The position numbers and the translations under genes were made by a program. Positions 12,424 through 25,168 of a DNA stretch of 64,000 bases are shown in pieces. Positions within the stretch are counted from its first letter, which is position 1. Each line of letters opens with the position of its first letter. Under the pieces are notes generated by a model, which saw only the letters and a list, made by a program, of their open reading frames with translations, searched no databases and was not told the origin of the DNA. Source of the DNA: Anthoceros angustus (Eukaryota; Streptophyta; Anthocerotopsida; Anthocerotales; Anthocerotaceae); NCBI GenBank assembly GCA_010909165.1, contig MU008175.1, positions 496,001 to 560,000 of the forward strand. Direction: 5' to 3'.

Positions 12424-15400
12424 ATGGAAGTGCCATTTGTGCACACCGATGCTGTGCACTGGGCACAAGTTCGTGTGCCTTCCGATTATGATGCAGCCGG
12501 CGCCTTCTGCCCGCCTGCAGAAGATTGCGCCGGCGGCGTGGAGAGGACCTGCAGTGAGGCTGTGCCCGGGTTTTCTCACTCCAGTGCCACCATCGTCTGG
12601 TAGGCATTATTCCTCTTCTGGTTGAGGTAACGATTGTAAGTTTGTGGGTTGGCTGACAGTGGAGGGTGACCTGTGCTGTTGCAGGAGAATTCATAGAGCA
12701 CGTCAGACGGAATTGGAGCTCTTGGGGCTGTCGACATCGGAAGACCTACACGAGCGGGGAATTCGTTTGGTGTTTGAAGATGCGTTATCCCCATTTGTGG
12801 TCATCACTCCATGTCAGGTGCGTTAGCTTTTCTAGTTCAGCCTCCGCCTTGTGACACTGTACTCTGGACGGCTGATCACTCAATGTGGAGTTTTGTCAGG
12901 TAGTGACGAGCCAGGGTGCAGTCTATGAGGTACTTGCCTTGACTGTGTCAGGCATCTTGTACATGCTGAAGTTAGGCATTTCTTCCGCCAAAGGGCTGTA
13001 CGTGCAAGAATCAGGCATAGTTGAGCATGATCTGTCGAATCATCTCATGCGTCTCCAGCAAGTCACCTCCATAACGGCAGCTCCAGGTGTGCTCTGCATA
13101 GGCTGTCAGAATGGTTCGGTCCTTTGCGTTCCACTCAACAACCAACTGAAGGACGGGCAAGGTGAATGCTTCTCAGCGTGCCTTTCTGGATGATTGGGGA
13201 GTTCATATAGTGTACTCTCAGTAAGCTTGGATTGATGTGCCAAACTCACCTCCTTCGTCTACTTGGCAGACAATGTCTATGAATTACGGGATGGAGATGC
13301 TGGGCTGAGCCGCCTGTGGGGGTTTGTCACCAGGTGAGCAAGCAATGTGCTTGGGGACTCGGTCTGCAAATCTGACCACACGTTTAATTCTTTCCTGCCT
13401 TCTGGGCCAAGTGTTTAGGGAGTACCATAACGTTTTGGAGGGGCACTGAACCTCCCTACCTTGACTTTTGTGTTTTTGTCTGCGATTAGAGGGAAAACGG
13501 CTGGTCCTGTTACAGGTCTGGCAGCACGCCTGGTTAATGGAACACCAACTCTTTTTGCTCTCCATGAAGATGGAGTTTTGCGGACTTGGGATTTGTTGCA
13601 CCGCACACGCCTCCTTCAGCATGCTATTACTCCTTCTGACACTCCAGGTATGTTTCATGGCGTGTATGCCTCACATCTAACATTTTCCTCGGCATAGTTG
13701 GAGCCAACTGCTTGTTACCAGCTTGTGCATGTCTTATTTTGTCTGCAGCCCGATCACTGTCCATGATGTCTTTGCCTTGTAGGTTTTGTGGCGCAAATGA
13801 TGTGGTTTGAGGAACCTCCAAGCTCTACTGCCTCTTTGAAGTTTGCAGTTCTCTACAGCTTGAAAGATGAGGTAGGAAGTGCGTATGTTTTGCAGAGGTT
13901 TTTTCCTTGCTCTGCACTTCTGAAACAGAGGGTGAGATGACCAGTTGGATATTGATTGTGCCTCAGGAGCGTATGCATCAAACGATTGTTGTATGCAGTC
14001 TTAATCGTGCACAAGGGGATGTTGGGAACCGGCTTAGCAACCTAGTCTCACAACAAGCATTCCCTATTGATCAGGTTTGCTCAGAATCTTCCTTGTGAGA
14101 TTGTGTTCTCAACTGGACCAGTGGTTTGATGTGAGAGCTCGCTGCTGCAGGGGAAAGTCAGAGATGTCAAAATAGTCAATGGCCAGTTGTGGATTCTTCG
14201 TGGAGCAGAGAGTGGTGCCTCCAGAATCCCAAAAGTATACTGTGCAAGTCTGAAAATGTACAACCTGAACCTACTCTTTGTCTGCAGCAAATGTCAAATG
14301 TGAGATGACTTAGTTGCTGACAGAGGAAGCTGCTGCAAAGGTGATAGTTGGATATTGTTTTCGGCTGGCTTGAAAGTACAATATGTTGCACAGGGATGGC
14401 GAGGGTGTACAAACTTGTTTTCTTCAGGAGGCAGACATCAGAGACCACCTACTGCAGGGTCCAGGGCATACATGGGATGACACTTTGTTTGCTGCCCATC
14501 AGCTGAGAGCAGATGCACTGGTACGTTGTCTGTCTAGATTTGGTTGTGGGTGGTGTTTTGGGAGGGAGATGGGATGTTGGGGCAACTCCGCCCTTTTTTT
14601 ATTTCTGTGGAGATTGGGTGGTCTTATATTTGTAGTTTATTCTGCAGGTCTTGAGCGAAGTGGTCTAGATTTTCGTTGTAGGTTGAATCACAAAGTCCAT
14701 ATGTTGCTGTCCAGGGTCTTTCAGGGGTTACTGTTGCAGGCATCTTCCTTCGAAGACTTTTTCAGCTGGGAGTTCTCCAGTATTCCTCGCTTCAGGAAGC
14801 TATGAGGATGCGTGGGAGACAGATGGGTCATTTTGAGTTGCAGTCCCTTTCACAAGAAAACTTGAAGAAAGAGATAGCACTTGCTGTGCAATCTCAGGTA
14901 CTCACCTTGGACTGTTGGTTATTTTTCTCTAATTGGTTGGAACCAAACTGCCTCATTGAAGTCATGTTGTGGTTATCTTTGATATGACCCAGGTGAGTGA
15001 AGAGAACTCTGCACGTGTCTTGCAAGAATGGATGCAGTTTGGCCAGGACTATGTCACAGTGTGGTGTCACAATAGCTCACCATATGGACTTCTAAGTGAT
15101 GCTGCAACTGGAGTAGTGGGCTTGATAAGGAGAAACTCTATATCATTTATGCGTTCTCTAACAGGGGTTGAGCAGCACATCCATGGTAATCTACTATAGC
15201 TCATTACTCATCCTCATACCATTGTTCTCTGAGTCCTCATGTCACATGTTAAATCTGCAGGTGGTCTAGTTGAGGTAGAAGGGGTTCCTCTCTCATCAGA
15301 GTGGGAGGAAGCTCAAGACTTGGCGGTGTTGGCTGGTGTACTCAGATGCACGGAAATGATCAGTAGACACTTAGGAAAGCTAGCGTTGGCTGCATTCCAT

Positions 15401-18400
15401 GAAGCGCTGCTTCGACCTCTGGACAACTCCTTCCACTCTCTTACAACAACGTATATGTCTATATTGGATGTTGGCTACAGTCCTAAGATCCTCAGGAATG
15501 AGAATCCATATGTGGGTTTAGATGAGGCTCGAGACAAAGAACGAGATCATCACTTAAGGCATAGGAAGTTTTCTTTGAATATTTGCCAATCATTGCAGGC
15601 AGTGCACGAAAAGGCAGGAAGCTGGGAGGATGTCATTAACATCATAGAGAAGTATGCGGCATTTCTTATCACTGGTTTTAAGTCTCCAGTCCCAGGGAAA
15701 GCTTCCCAAGCTTCTGCTGGTGGGAGCTTCTACAAGAAAATCCTTGCCCAAATGGCTTGCCAAGTTGCAGTGGTACATTTTCAGGCTGCCAGGAATCTTC
15801 TCCTGCTTCTGAGCTACATGGTTAAAGTCCGCTGGCAGGTATGGTAGTCATCAATGCTGGGACTGTAATTTAATCTGATCTTACTCTGAATGGGTGAAAG
15901 CTTGGAGCTTATGAGTCATCTTGTCTAGAGCAGGTTGGGCTGACTCCAAATGAAGTGTCGAAGATACAGTTAGAAGTGATTCCACAAGTGCAGGAAGCTT
16001 TGACAGTTGGACTCTTAATCCATTGGCTAACCATTACCTCCACTGAAGCTCCACCACCCGAAGACTTCAGTTCCCAGCTGTCGTCACTGCGAATAGGTAT
16101 TTCATCTAGTTGCAATTTGCCATTTGTGTCTGGTGAAGCATCTTGTCAGCATTTTTGTAGATGTTCAATGTGGTGAAACTTAACAATCTGAAACATATGC
16201 CTGAAACAATGGATTTCAACCCTGGTCTTAGTCCAACACCTAAGTATGTTAACAATGACATGTTACTGTACCTGTGCAGATGGTCCTGCCAGAAATGGTG
16301 CACAGGTAGCAAGGAAAGCAGTCTGGGAGAATACGCTAGCCGATATCCTTGCCTCAGCCTATGTGGAGCACGTTGACCTTGAACAGATCGCATCAGCCCA
16401 AGTTCTGCCACCCTCTGAAGTCTTGCTCTGCCATGCGATCCACTTTGTGAGCTGGCTATTGTGGGGCAATAGCAAAGACAGCCCAGCAACCTTTTCCGGA
16501 CGGGCTATAATGTTGTCATGGATTTTGTTGCAGCATGGCCAACATGCTGTGCTGGAGGTGGGACTTGTACCTTTGAATATCACTGTCCGCATCATGCTTG
16601 TTGTTCCCATTTTTGCAGTTATGTCCATCTATTCTGATCTGAATCTCTGGTTTGAAACTGCAGAACTTCATCATCTCTGTTGAACAATTTTCCTCACAAC
16701 AAAAGCTTGCAGATAATATTGAAAGCATGGATGGTGAGTGGAGTGCAAGAGTTCATTTGCTTGGCGTTAGTCTCCTGTCACGAGCTTGTTCGGGATCCCA
16801 GGACACTGGGCAGAAGCAGATTGAAGAAGCTGTTCGTTGCTTCTTCAGGTGTGTGTGATGTCTAGTTGCTGGATGAAGATGGGTCAGGTTCTTCAAGCAA
16901 CATGCTGCCTGCAATTTTGCAAAGAGCTTCTAACGGAAGTTTAATGTGTGTCTCATCACCAAGCAGAGCAGCATCTGGTATTGGAGAAGCAAACAAGTTG
17001 CTGCCGGCGCTGCTACTGGGTGCAGGTCAAGAGCAAACTCTGCCTGGTTGGTGCCTAATTTTTTTTTTTTTCCCCACAGGTTGCTTGAGGCTTCTGTCTC
17101 TTCTGACCCAGAAACTTTTATCTTTGACATTGGCAGCGCATAATGGCTCTACTGCAGCATTGAAGCTGGACTATTTTGAAGGGGTAATGCAGATTTTTGA
17201 ACGGTACAAGTTCAATGAAGGGGCTTGCAGATTTGCTCATGCAGCCCTGGAACAAGTGGATGCAGCTTTTGGAACTCCTTGTGATAAGGAAATGTTAGAA
17301 ACTATCAAAGGTCGTCTATGGGCAAATGTTTTCAAGTTTTCATTGGATCTGGAGCTGTATGAGGATGCTTATTGTGCAATTGTATCCAATCCCGATGGGG
17401 AGATCAAGCAGACCTGTCTTCGGCGTTTCATAGTTGTCTTGTGTGAAAAGAAAGCCGTTGAGGTGCGGGCGGAGTCTACACTTATTCAATTCATGTGTTC
17501 AAGCAGTTCTTGTGACCTTGTCAAGCCTTCAAGTGTCAAATCCTTCTTGACCATCACTTCCATTTGGTTGAGGATTATATATTGCTTAACGCAGGTCATC
17601 TTCTGAACCCTTGCCAAGGTTCAGACAAACTGAAGTCATGGAATGTGCCTACAGGTCCTGTGTGGTCAAGAGTTGCCTTATGTTGAGCTTCTTGAACAAG
17701 TTGAGGAAGAGCTTACTTGGAAGGTACATCAGAAATGGCCCTGGTTATGTTGAGCAGAGATCAGGATCAAATGCAGCAGCTTTACGAATTTGTTTGGCTC
17801 ATCCTGCAGGCGGAGAATTCTGGTATCTACTCCAGACCCAATCCTTACAAGCTTCTCTACGCATTCAATATGCATCGTCACAATTGGCGACGAGCAGCTG
17901 CACACATGTATCGTTATGCTCTGCGGATTAGGAGCGAAGGAATCTCCAAGTCGAAAGGACAGGCTTCCACTTTTCTACAGGAACAGCTGAATGGGATAGC
18001 TGCAGCTATGAATGCCCTGCAGCTTGTGGGAGAGTCCCGTGCTTGGATAGAGTGCTCTTCTTTTACCTCGACCTCTTTAGACTGGGCGTCACCTACCAAG
18101 CGACCACGAATTACTTCTGGTATGGCAGAGTCACTCTTTCTGCATAGCTGGTACAATGTTTCAGCCGTGTGTACTGCTTTGGTAGGTGGACACTTGCAAA
18201 TGACCTGCATTTTCTGTTCATGTACGCTCACCAGGAAGCTCTCCAGATGTTGTGAAGTCAGCTCCTCGGCGCATTGTCGATCTAAAGCAGTTAGAGAAAG
18301 AGTATGCCATCACTTTTGCTAGAAAGCAACTTGTGGATGCTGACATCAGTACTCCTATACCAGGTGAGTTCTACTGACTCAGGTGTGCGAATGTTCCTCT

Positions 18401-19906
18401 TGTGTCCGTTTTGTTGTGCAGCCATCATTTGCGATAGGGTTCAGAGAGTAGAAGGCCATAAAATGTCATTCTTGTCTTCCAGGAGAGAACACTTCACCGG
18501 CAGAAATTGTGCACTTGCTAGTGGAGCTAGGTCTCTATGAAACTGCGTTTTCATTGCTTTTCCTTTTCTGGAAAGATTCATCTCTCAAAAGGTGCGTGAT
18601 CTTTGTCATGGCTGCTGACTATTGGAAGGTGCTCTACTTTTGAGCCGTTCTTGGCTTTAATGGTTGCTTGTTTGTGGGATACAGAGAGCTGGGGACAGTC
18701 TTTCAGACAATGGCAAGAAAATGTTGCTCTTTGCAGTTGCAGGAAGCTTCTCCTAATTCTGCGCAGTGAGTCCATGGCACAGAGATGAATTGTTGCTGCT
18801 TTCACAACACCGGAGGCAGCTTGTTATGTATAGCACGTTAACGTGATTAGTTGGACGTGGATCTTTCAGGGCTCTTACTTACAAACCATTAAGGCTGTTA
18901 CTCGCCCATGCCCCAAGCACTGACAAGTCAGATATTGACGAGCTAATAACCAAACTCCCAGCTACATCAACTGCAAAGACTGCTTGGCAAGCCCTCCAGT
19001 CATATCTGGTAAGCACAGGAAGAGTGTTGTTTTGTTCTAGTACGGCTTCATTGGCTAATTCTTGCTCCTCAATCGGTTCCATCAGCTAATTCTTGCTCCT
19101 CGATCGGTTCCATTAGCTAATGCTTGCTCCTCGATGCTACAGACCAGGTATAACAAAGAATATCCGCATCTGGCCGTGGCTGTTGCGGAGACAATTTTGT
19201 CGTCTCACAATCACATGGAACTACCACTGTGGCTGGTGGACATCTTTAGGGTATGTAAAAGACCACTCATTCCATGGCCCTGTGAAAAGTTGTTCTCGGC
19301 TTCATGAGGATCAAATACATGATGAAGTAGTGACCTGGATGCTTCATGTGTTCAGGGTGGACGGCATGCGAGTCCATACGGTATGGCAGGGCAGTCAGCA
19401 GATCCAGCTGCTCTGCTACGGATGTACTTAGAGTTCGACTATATAGCAGAAGCAACGACGTTCCTCCTCGAGTCTCTTCAGGCGTGGGCAAACTTGGTAA
19501 GCTGAAGCAAGTCAGTCAGGCCTTGATCGTCTCTAACTTCGATCGTGAAAATCTAACTAAACCATCCGTCTCTGTGCTGCAGAGGCCTGCTGATATCATG
19601 AGGCGGAAACGCACTTCTGCTGTCTGGTTTCCGTATATGTTGATCGGCCGACTACAATCCCGACTCTCCGAACTCGCCTCCAGCGACAAGCCAGACATGC
19701 AGAATCTCCAAGCCTCCTTGGACGCCGTGTTGCAGAAGCATTTCGATCAAGTAAGTCCCTCCAAAATAACCAGTCTAGTCTGCCACCGCGGCCCTCGCGA
19801 GCACCATTCGCATTCGCTCAACCTAATCGCGTCGCCTGCGCAGATCAAGGTGGATTCCGAGGACGTTCTTTCGCTGGCGCAGTCTAACGGGGTGCCTGCA
19901 CATTAG
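12424..19906 (+). CDS. NUP160: Nuclear pore complex protein NUP160, 27 coding exons
   Basis: Scaffold nucleoporin of the Nup107-160 (Y) complex at the nuclear envelope. Exons: 12424-12599, 12685-12817, 12900-13161, 13270-13333, 13490-13647, 13783-13871, 13931-14074, 14151-14257, 14394-14520, 14715-14897, 14993-15185, 15261-15838, 15934-16096, 16280-16557, 16664-16848, 16967-17025, 17137-17462 (or from 17080), 17655-17723, 17810-18119, 18235-18363, 18483-18591, 18685-18765, 18870-19008, 19143-19250, 19356-19496, 19583-19750, 19844-19906. All borders are GT-AG and phases join. The product is about 1,510-1,540 aa, the plant NUP160 size. Conserved stretches: MEVPFVHTDAVHW at the start, GIRLVFEDALSPF, LTVSGILYMLKL, HEDGVLRTWDL, CFFRAASGIGE, GVMQIFERY, YKLLYAFNMHRHNWRRAA, LPLWLVDIF, then a VPxxSIDRLL-free short tail ending VPAH. 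The exon 16/17 junction is uncertain; other joins look sound. Confidence 0.93.
19053..19142 (+). repeat. 31-bp tandem triplication in NUP160 intron 23
   Basis: Three consecutive copies of a unit starting (A/G)GCTAATTCTTGCTCCTC lie at 19053-19083, 19084-19114 and 19115-19142. The third is cut short and changed so that its end forms the splice acceptor GCTACAG of exon 24. Confidence 0.85.
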
Positions 19907-20846
19907 CCTTGCTCGCGGCAGGTGGCGGGATTTTACAGGAAGCTTCCTGGATTGGAGCGACACTTGTAGCCTTGAAAGATGATGTACACTATGCCACGGG
20001 ACTTATCTCTTCAATCATAGACCATAACGAGTCGAGTCAGCAAGCCAATAAGGGGCCTGAGCGGTCAAGGGTCGGTCTCGTCACCGTGGTTATCCCTCCC
20101 CTTGTTCAGACAGCACGTTTTGTTCACGGAATCTGTGGCGAACGGAACGGGACGGAACGGCACAAGTCTGAGAGACGAGAGGGAGGCGAGTGGAAGGGAA
20201 CAAACGGGAGTCTCCCATTCCCGATGTGGCTTCTGCCCGTGGCATGCAGGCGCCTATATAGGTGCTCTGTTGCGCAGCACAAGCAGCGAATATCTCCATT
20301 TGGTCCGCAGGAATCTGGAAGCGATGCCCACGGGCTGTAGCAGTACCGGACAGAATCCTCCGCTTTGCTGTTTCTGCGAGCAACTTGGAGCCCACCAGCA
20401 GTTCGGTCTCCGTCTGGCCTGGATTCCTGGAAATGGATTGTGCATGGCCAGCAGGAGCCCGTTGCGCTTGAATCTCCCGCACGGTAGGGCTCGCATGCCC
20501 AATTTCGGACCGGCCGGAGGCAATTGAGGCGATCCGCTCTTGGATTTGAGGCTTGACAGCCCGCCTGCTGCGATTGGGGCCAGGGTTTGGAGGTAGGAGC
20601 TGGATGGAGGGCTGAGGTGCGGGCCCCGCGCAATGGCGCTGCATGGAGAGTTTGGGTGATGTTTCTTGCTGCTGAAAGGGCAGGCATCTGGGTTGCCAAT
20701 GCTGTCAATTGGGGAGGGGTGATTTTGTGATCTTGATGTTTCTGGTCTCGTTTGTTGTTGGGAAAGCAATCTCGCCATTCTGCAAGCGCAGGGGAATCGC
20801 CGGAAGCTTCGTGCTACGCCATCCATGCAGTCGGTCGAGGTTCAAG
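19907..20846. other. NUP160 3' flank and PAH leader/promoter
   Basis: No supported gene. A frame open into the PAH start runs back to 20709, but it has no ATG supported by family similarity. The PAH N-terminus begins [11 protein letters not shown] at 20847. GGAACGG-type short repeats occur near 20140-20160. Confidence 0.5.
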
Positions 20847-23800
20847 ATGTACGCTGTGGGACGGTACATATCGCAGGGAGTGTACACTGTTGCCGGCCCC
20901 TTTCATCCGTTCGGTGGTGCAGTGGACATTATTGTTGTTGAGCAGGAGGATGGCACTTTCAAGAGCACTCCCTGGAATGTTAAGTTCGGCAAATTCCAGG
21001 GAGTTCTCAAACGGAGTGAGAAGATTGTGGACATCGCCGTCAATGATGTCGCAGCTCCTTTCCACATGTATATGGATCAGAAAGGGGAGGCCTACTTCCT
21101 CAAGGATGTGGAGGGGGGCAATAAAGAGGACAAGGTGTTGTCGCCCCCGAGTAATCCGTCTTCTGGAGATGAGACCACTGTGGAGCCACTGGCTATTGAG
21201 GATTCTAAGCCTGAAGAGGATCAGGCAGCGAAGGTGGCCTGGCAGACTGCTGCAGATGAAGAGCTTAGGAAGCAGCTGGAAACTGCCGCTGAGTTTGATC
21301 TGAAGGAGCTTATTGAGGAGGAACCTGAGACGGAGGGCCGGGGGAAGGGCAGTTTGGTGCTCAGGACGCAGAACTCAGCTGGTTTGCCTCAGCAGTATGA
21401 GCTTGTTGTGGGCTTCCCGGATGAGGAAAGCTTGAACGCTGTACGGATGGAGACTAAGGATTCGACGCATCTTCAGGAACTTGGTGATACTCCGTCCGCG
21501 TCTGATAAGGGGCCAGTAGAAGGTGATTCTGCACAGGCTTCCGCTGGTGAGCAAGCAGGATTGGTGCCATCGAGAGTTTCGGAAGTATCAGAGTCAAGTG
21601 AGCAGGGGGGTGACCCAAGTCCTCATGCGACTTCAGGCAGTGCTCTTCAAAACGCTGTTGCAGACTTAGTAGCAACTGGGGCTCCGACAGAGGAAACTGG
21701 GGATAAGGCAAGTACTGCAATACATTCTTTGCTTAACAGAGCGGTTGGACTGAACTCTCCTTTGACAAGGCCAGCTACAGCACTTGTTGCAAATGCTGCG
21801 TTAAACTCCCTTACCAATGCTGTCTCACGTGCTGATTTCTCTCCTGGGGGCACTCACAAGACTGATGCACCTGAGGAGCAGAAGGAGGAGAACCTCGAAT
21901 CCGCATCTGAAGTTGCTGCTTCACATGAGCCAAGCAAGGATTCACAGTCACAGACTATTAATGGCACGGATGAAGCAAGCCTCACGGCGGGTGTTCCTGT
22001 TAATGAGACTGAGACGGCAGCCGTGGAGAACCCTGTTGTCTCAGGGTCGGAGATCACTGAGGAGGAAGCAGTCAAGGGCCCAGAGCAACAGGTTGTTGAT
22101 CCTGATTCAGCTGGTCAACTAGCTTTGGGCTCTAGCGCTCTTGGTGTCTCAGGGGTTGAGATATCACTATGTAGGCATCTGCTGACAGAGGGCATGGGTG
22201 TTGAGGCTGCTGCCAAAGCTTTTAACTCGGCCATTGTATCTTTAGATACCTTTAGGAAGTCACCAGTCACCGTCACTTCAAATGGCAAACTAGTCGTCAA
22301 GCTGTGCGGGCACTACTACCCTTGGACTACAGCAGCACCGACAGTACTAGGAATGCTTGCCTTTGGTCAGGTTATTATTCCTGAGACGAACTTTGGAGGT
22401 GCCATTAAGGTTGAGGCCACTGAGAGTAAACCTGCAACAGGCACGTTGGTTCCAACTGCGAGTGGTGGATGGACACTTTGGCCTTTTACAAGTAGAAGAC
22501 AAAAGACTCCACAGAAAGGTAGTATCCCACAATTGACAAGTGAAGAGCTACTAGTTGCGACAGACATTGCAATTGAGAACCCTTTGACTCAGGAGCTTCT
22601 GAGAAAGAATGGCTATTACAAACGACTGAGGAAGAACAAGGTGCGAACAAATATTCCGAGTTCGGAACAACTTGCTACATTGAATTTGAAGGAGGGAAAG
22701 AACACAATTACTTTCACCTTCATGACCCGGGTACTTGGCAAGCAACAGGTGCGTGGGCTTTCAGCCAGTTTTTAGTCTTCTCACTTTTGCATGTCCAAGT
22801 CAGAAGTCCCTTGAAGAAGATATTATGGTTCAATAGGTGTCAGTTAAGTCATCAAGATCTAGATGACTGTGTGAGGGTGGTTCATCTTTTTTATGTTGGT
22901 CCTCTCGTGCACTCCCTGTATTTTGTTGTGGTGCGATGCTAGTAAGTTCTCACCTTCAGTTGAGAGTGAAGTTGTAATGGTGTGGTGTCTTGCTTTCTCA
23001 GGTGGACGCTCGCATTTATTTGTGGAAATGGAATACCAGGGTGGTGATCTCAGATGTAGACGGGACAATCACAAAGTGAGTCTTGAGACTCATTTCTTCT
23101 GTGAAATCGTTTTCCACGTGGATGTGACTTACCCAGATTTGTAAAGCCTAGTCACTTGTGCTAGGCCCTGAAATGTCCATTTTAAGCCCTGAAGTGCGTT
23201 GCCATTGGGTTCACCTGACGCGGTCCTGTGTTGTCTGCTGTACAGGTCAGATGTTTTGGGACAGGTGTTCTTTCTTGTTGGCAAGGATTGGACTCAGTCC
23301 GGAGTAGCACGACTCTTTTCTGCTATCAAGGTTGGTTCCCTGGTTGTCCCTAAAAAGGGAGGTTGGAATTATTCTAAAGCACGTTGTGCTGATCATCATG
23401 CCATGCTTTTGTTGATTTTTTGTTGCATAACAGGAAAATGGTTATGAACTTATGTTCCTGAGTGCCCGTTCAATCTCCCAAGCCTACATCACTCGCCAGT
23501 TCCTTCTGAACTTAAAGCAGGTGCCCCATTATCAGGAGTGTCCGCGAAGAGTGTTCTATAAGATGTCTCAACTGTCCGACAAGCAAGAGAACATACTCAC
23601 TTGACTTTTTGCAGGATGGAGAACCCCTCCCAGATGGACCAGTTGTCATCTCACCTGATGGACTGTTTCCATCACTTTACAGAGAAGGTGAAAAGCACTA
23701 CGTGCATGTGAATTTCAGTAGGGGTTGGTGAACGTGATTTTGCTACACCACTTCTTGCTGGGATTGCGTGTCTAAAATTATCCCTATCTTTGAATGTTTT

Positions 23801-24529
23801 GTGACTTCCAGTTATTCGAAGAGCGCCTCACGAATTCAAGATTGCATGCCTGCAGGTGAGCTTTGTGTGTAAGCACATTTGCGTTTTTCACTGAATAAGG
23901 GAGTTGTCATGTCATCTCTGTTTCGTGTGAAGAAAGGTGTGATAGTTTTTCATCATGTGGTTGGAATTGCAGTCACACTGGAGATGTCTCTGGCACGCTG
24001 CAGGAAATCAGGTCTCTCTTTCCGTCTGAATGCAACCCATTTTATGCGGGATTTGGGAATCGGGAGACTGATGCAATCAGTTATCTGAAAGTGGGGATTC
24101 CGAAGGGCAAAATATTTATCATCAACCCGAAGGTGCCCATTCTTTGTATGACCTGTTCAGTGTTTCTAGAATTTGTAAATGCTGATTGTTCAAGCTGAGG
24201 AAATTGAATTGCATAATGTGTCAACAGGGTGAGGTAGTAGTGAACAACCTTGCTGACGTGCGAACTTACACCTCTCTTCACAAGCTCGTTGACGAGATGT
24301 TTCCAGCAAAGACAACATATTTACTGGTAAGATCCTGTCAAAATTTTGGCACCCCAGCAGTAGACAAGGGACATGAAGCATTGTACGCAGGAAAAGGTGG
24401 TTGGTGTTGGCTAATGGTGATGGGTGATGTGACTTACAGGAAGACTACAATTCCTGGAATTTTTGGAAGATGCCCCTTCCTGACATCGAAGATGAAATGA
24501 GCAGCAACAGCAAAAGGTATGTCGGCTAG
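20847..24529 (+). CDS. PAH: Lipin-type phosphatidate phosphatase (PAH), 9 coding exons
   Basis: Mg2+-dependent phosphatidate phosphatase (EC 3.1.3.4) that makes diacylglycerol at the ER. Exons: 20847-22748, 23002-23075, 23246-23330, 23434-23520, 23615-23687, 23812-23855, 24004-24132, 24228-24326 and 24440-24529. All borders are GT-AG and phases join. They total 2,583 nt, giving 860 aa, near the known plant size. The N-LIP domain is at residues 1 to about 95 ([27 protein letters not shown]). A long acidic, Ser/Thr-rich low-conservation middle follows. The C-LIP domain starts around residue 610, with the HAD catalytic motif DVDGT at about 652-656. Other motifs include [46 protein letters not shown] and a terminal WNFW motif. 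The ATG at 20847 was chosen because the family begins there. It lies about 940 bp downstream of NUP160 on the same strand; there is no sign the two are functionally linked. Confidence 0.95.
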
Positions 24530-24975
24530 GGAGCTCTTGAACCTACAGCGTTACCGCATTTTCAGTGATCACACGTTGCAGACTAGTTGTGGTTGCATGA
24601 CAACGATGATACTGGATGTGGGTGTGTGTAGTCTGGTCCTTACCACCAAGAAAGGTGTCAAGTGACGGTGGGTGAGCCCCCCTGACAAGATACGAACTTG
24701 TCGCTCAAGTTCGGGTTACCGGAGCAGTTCAGGTTCATTGTACAGTATGTGATGGCGATTGTCACTGCAGTGATCCGGAACTTGTAGAAAGGTGTAGAGC
24801 GGCGCATTGGCTATCATTGTTAGAGCTTGGGTCCTTATTGGGTCCCCCATTGAGATATGTGTTCATGTGAGGCAGACATTCGCACACCTACCTTATTCAC
24901 GGGTGAGTGACACAGCATTGCTGTCATTCCTTGAGTGGCAGATGAGAAATTTTGCTGCCATCCAAGCTAAGGTGT
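24530..24975. other. PAH 3' flank, no gene seen
   Basis: Probably the 3' untranslated region and flank of the PAH gene. No coding signal or recognised repeat. Confidence 0.5.
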
Positions 24976-24977
24976 GT

Positions 24978-25168
24978 GCTTGAGCTTGAGCTTTGAGCTT
25001 TGAGCTTTGAGCTTTGAGCTTTGAGCTTTGAGCTTTTGAGCTTTTGAGCTTTTGAGCTTTTGAGCTTTTGAGCTTTTGAGCTTTGAGCTTTGAGCTTTGA
25101 GCTTTGAGCTTTGAGCTTTGAGCTTTGAGCTTTGAGCTTGAGCTTGAGCTTGAGCTTGAGCTTGAGAG
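24978..25168. repeat. TTTGAGC/TTTTGAGC tandem array
   Basis: Continuous array of GAGCTTT (7 bp), GAGCTTTT (8 bp) and, at both edges, GAGCTT (6 bp) units, about 190 bp long. The 8-bp variants are clustered in the centre. AGCT sits in every unit, so the array is rich in short inverted symmetry. Long open frames on the minus strand encoding KLKAQSS repeats are products of this array. Confidence 0.95.

Noticed and set aside
17047-17079. A 33-bp intron between NUP160 exons 16 and 17
   Set aside because: Too short for plant splicing; alternatives giving 54-bp or 111-bp introns with the same phase exist, so the boundary is reported as uncertain.
20090-20826. Several overlapping 140-190 aa frames on the minus strand upstream of PAH
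   Set aside because: Up to four frames are open together in GC-rich leader DNA, none with family motifs; they are chance frames.
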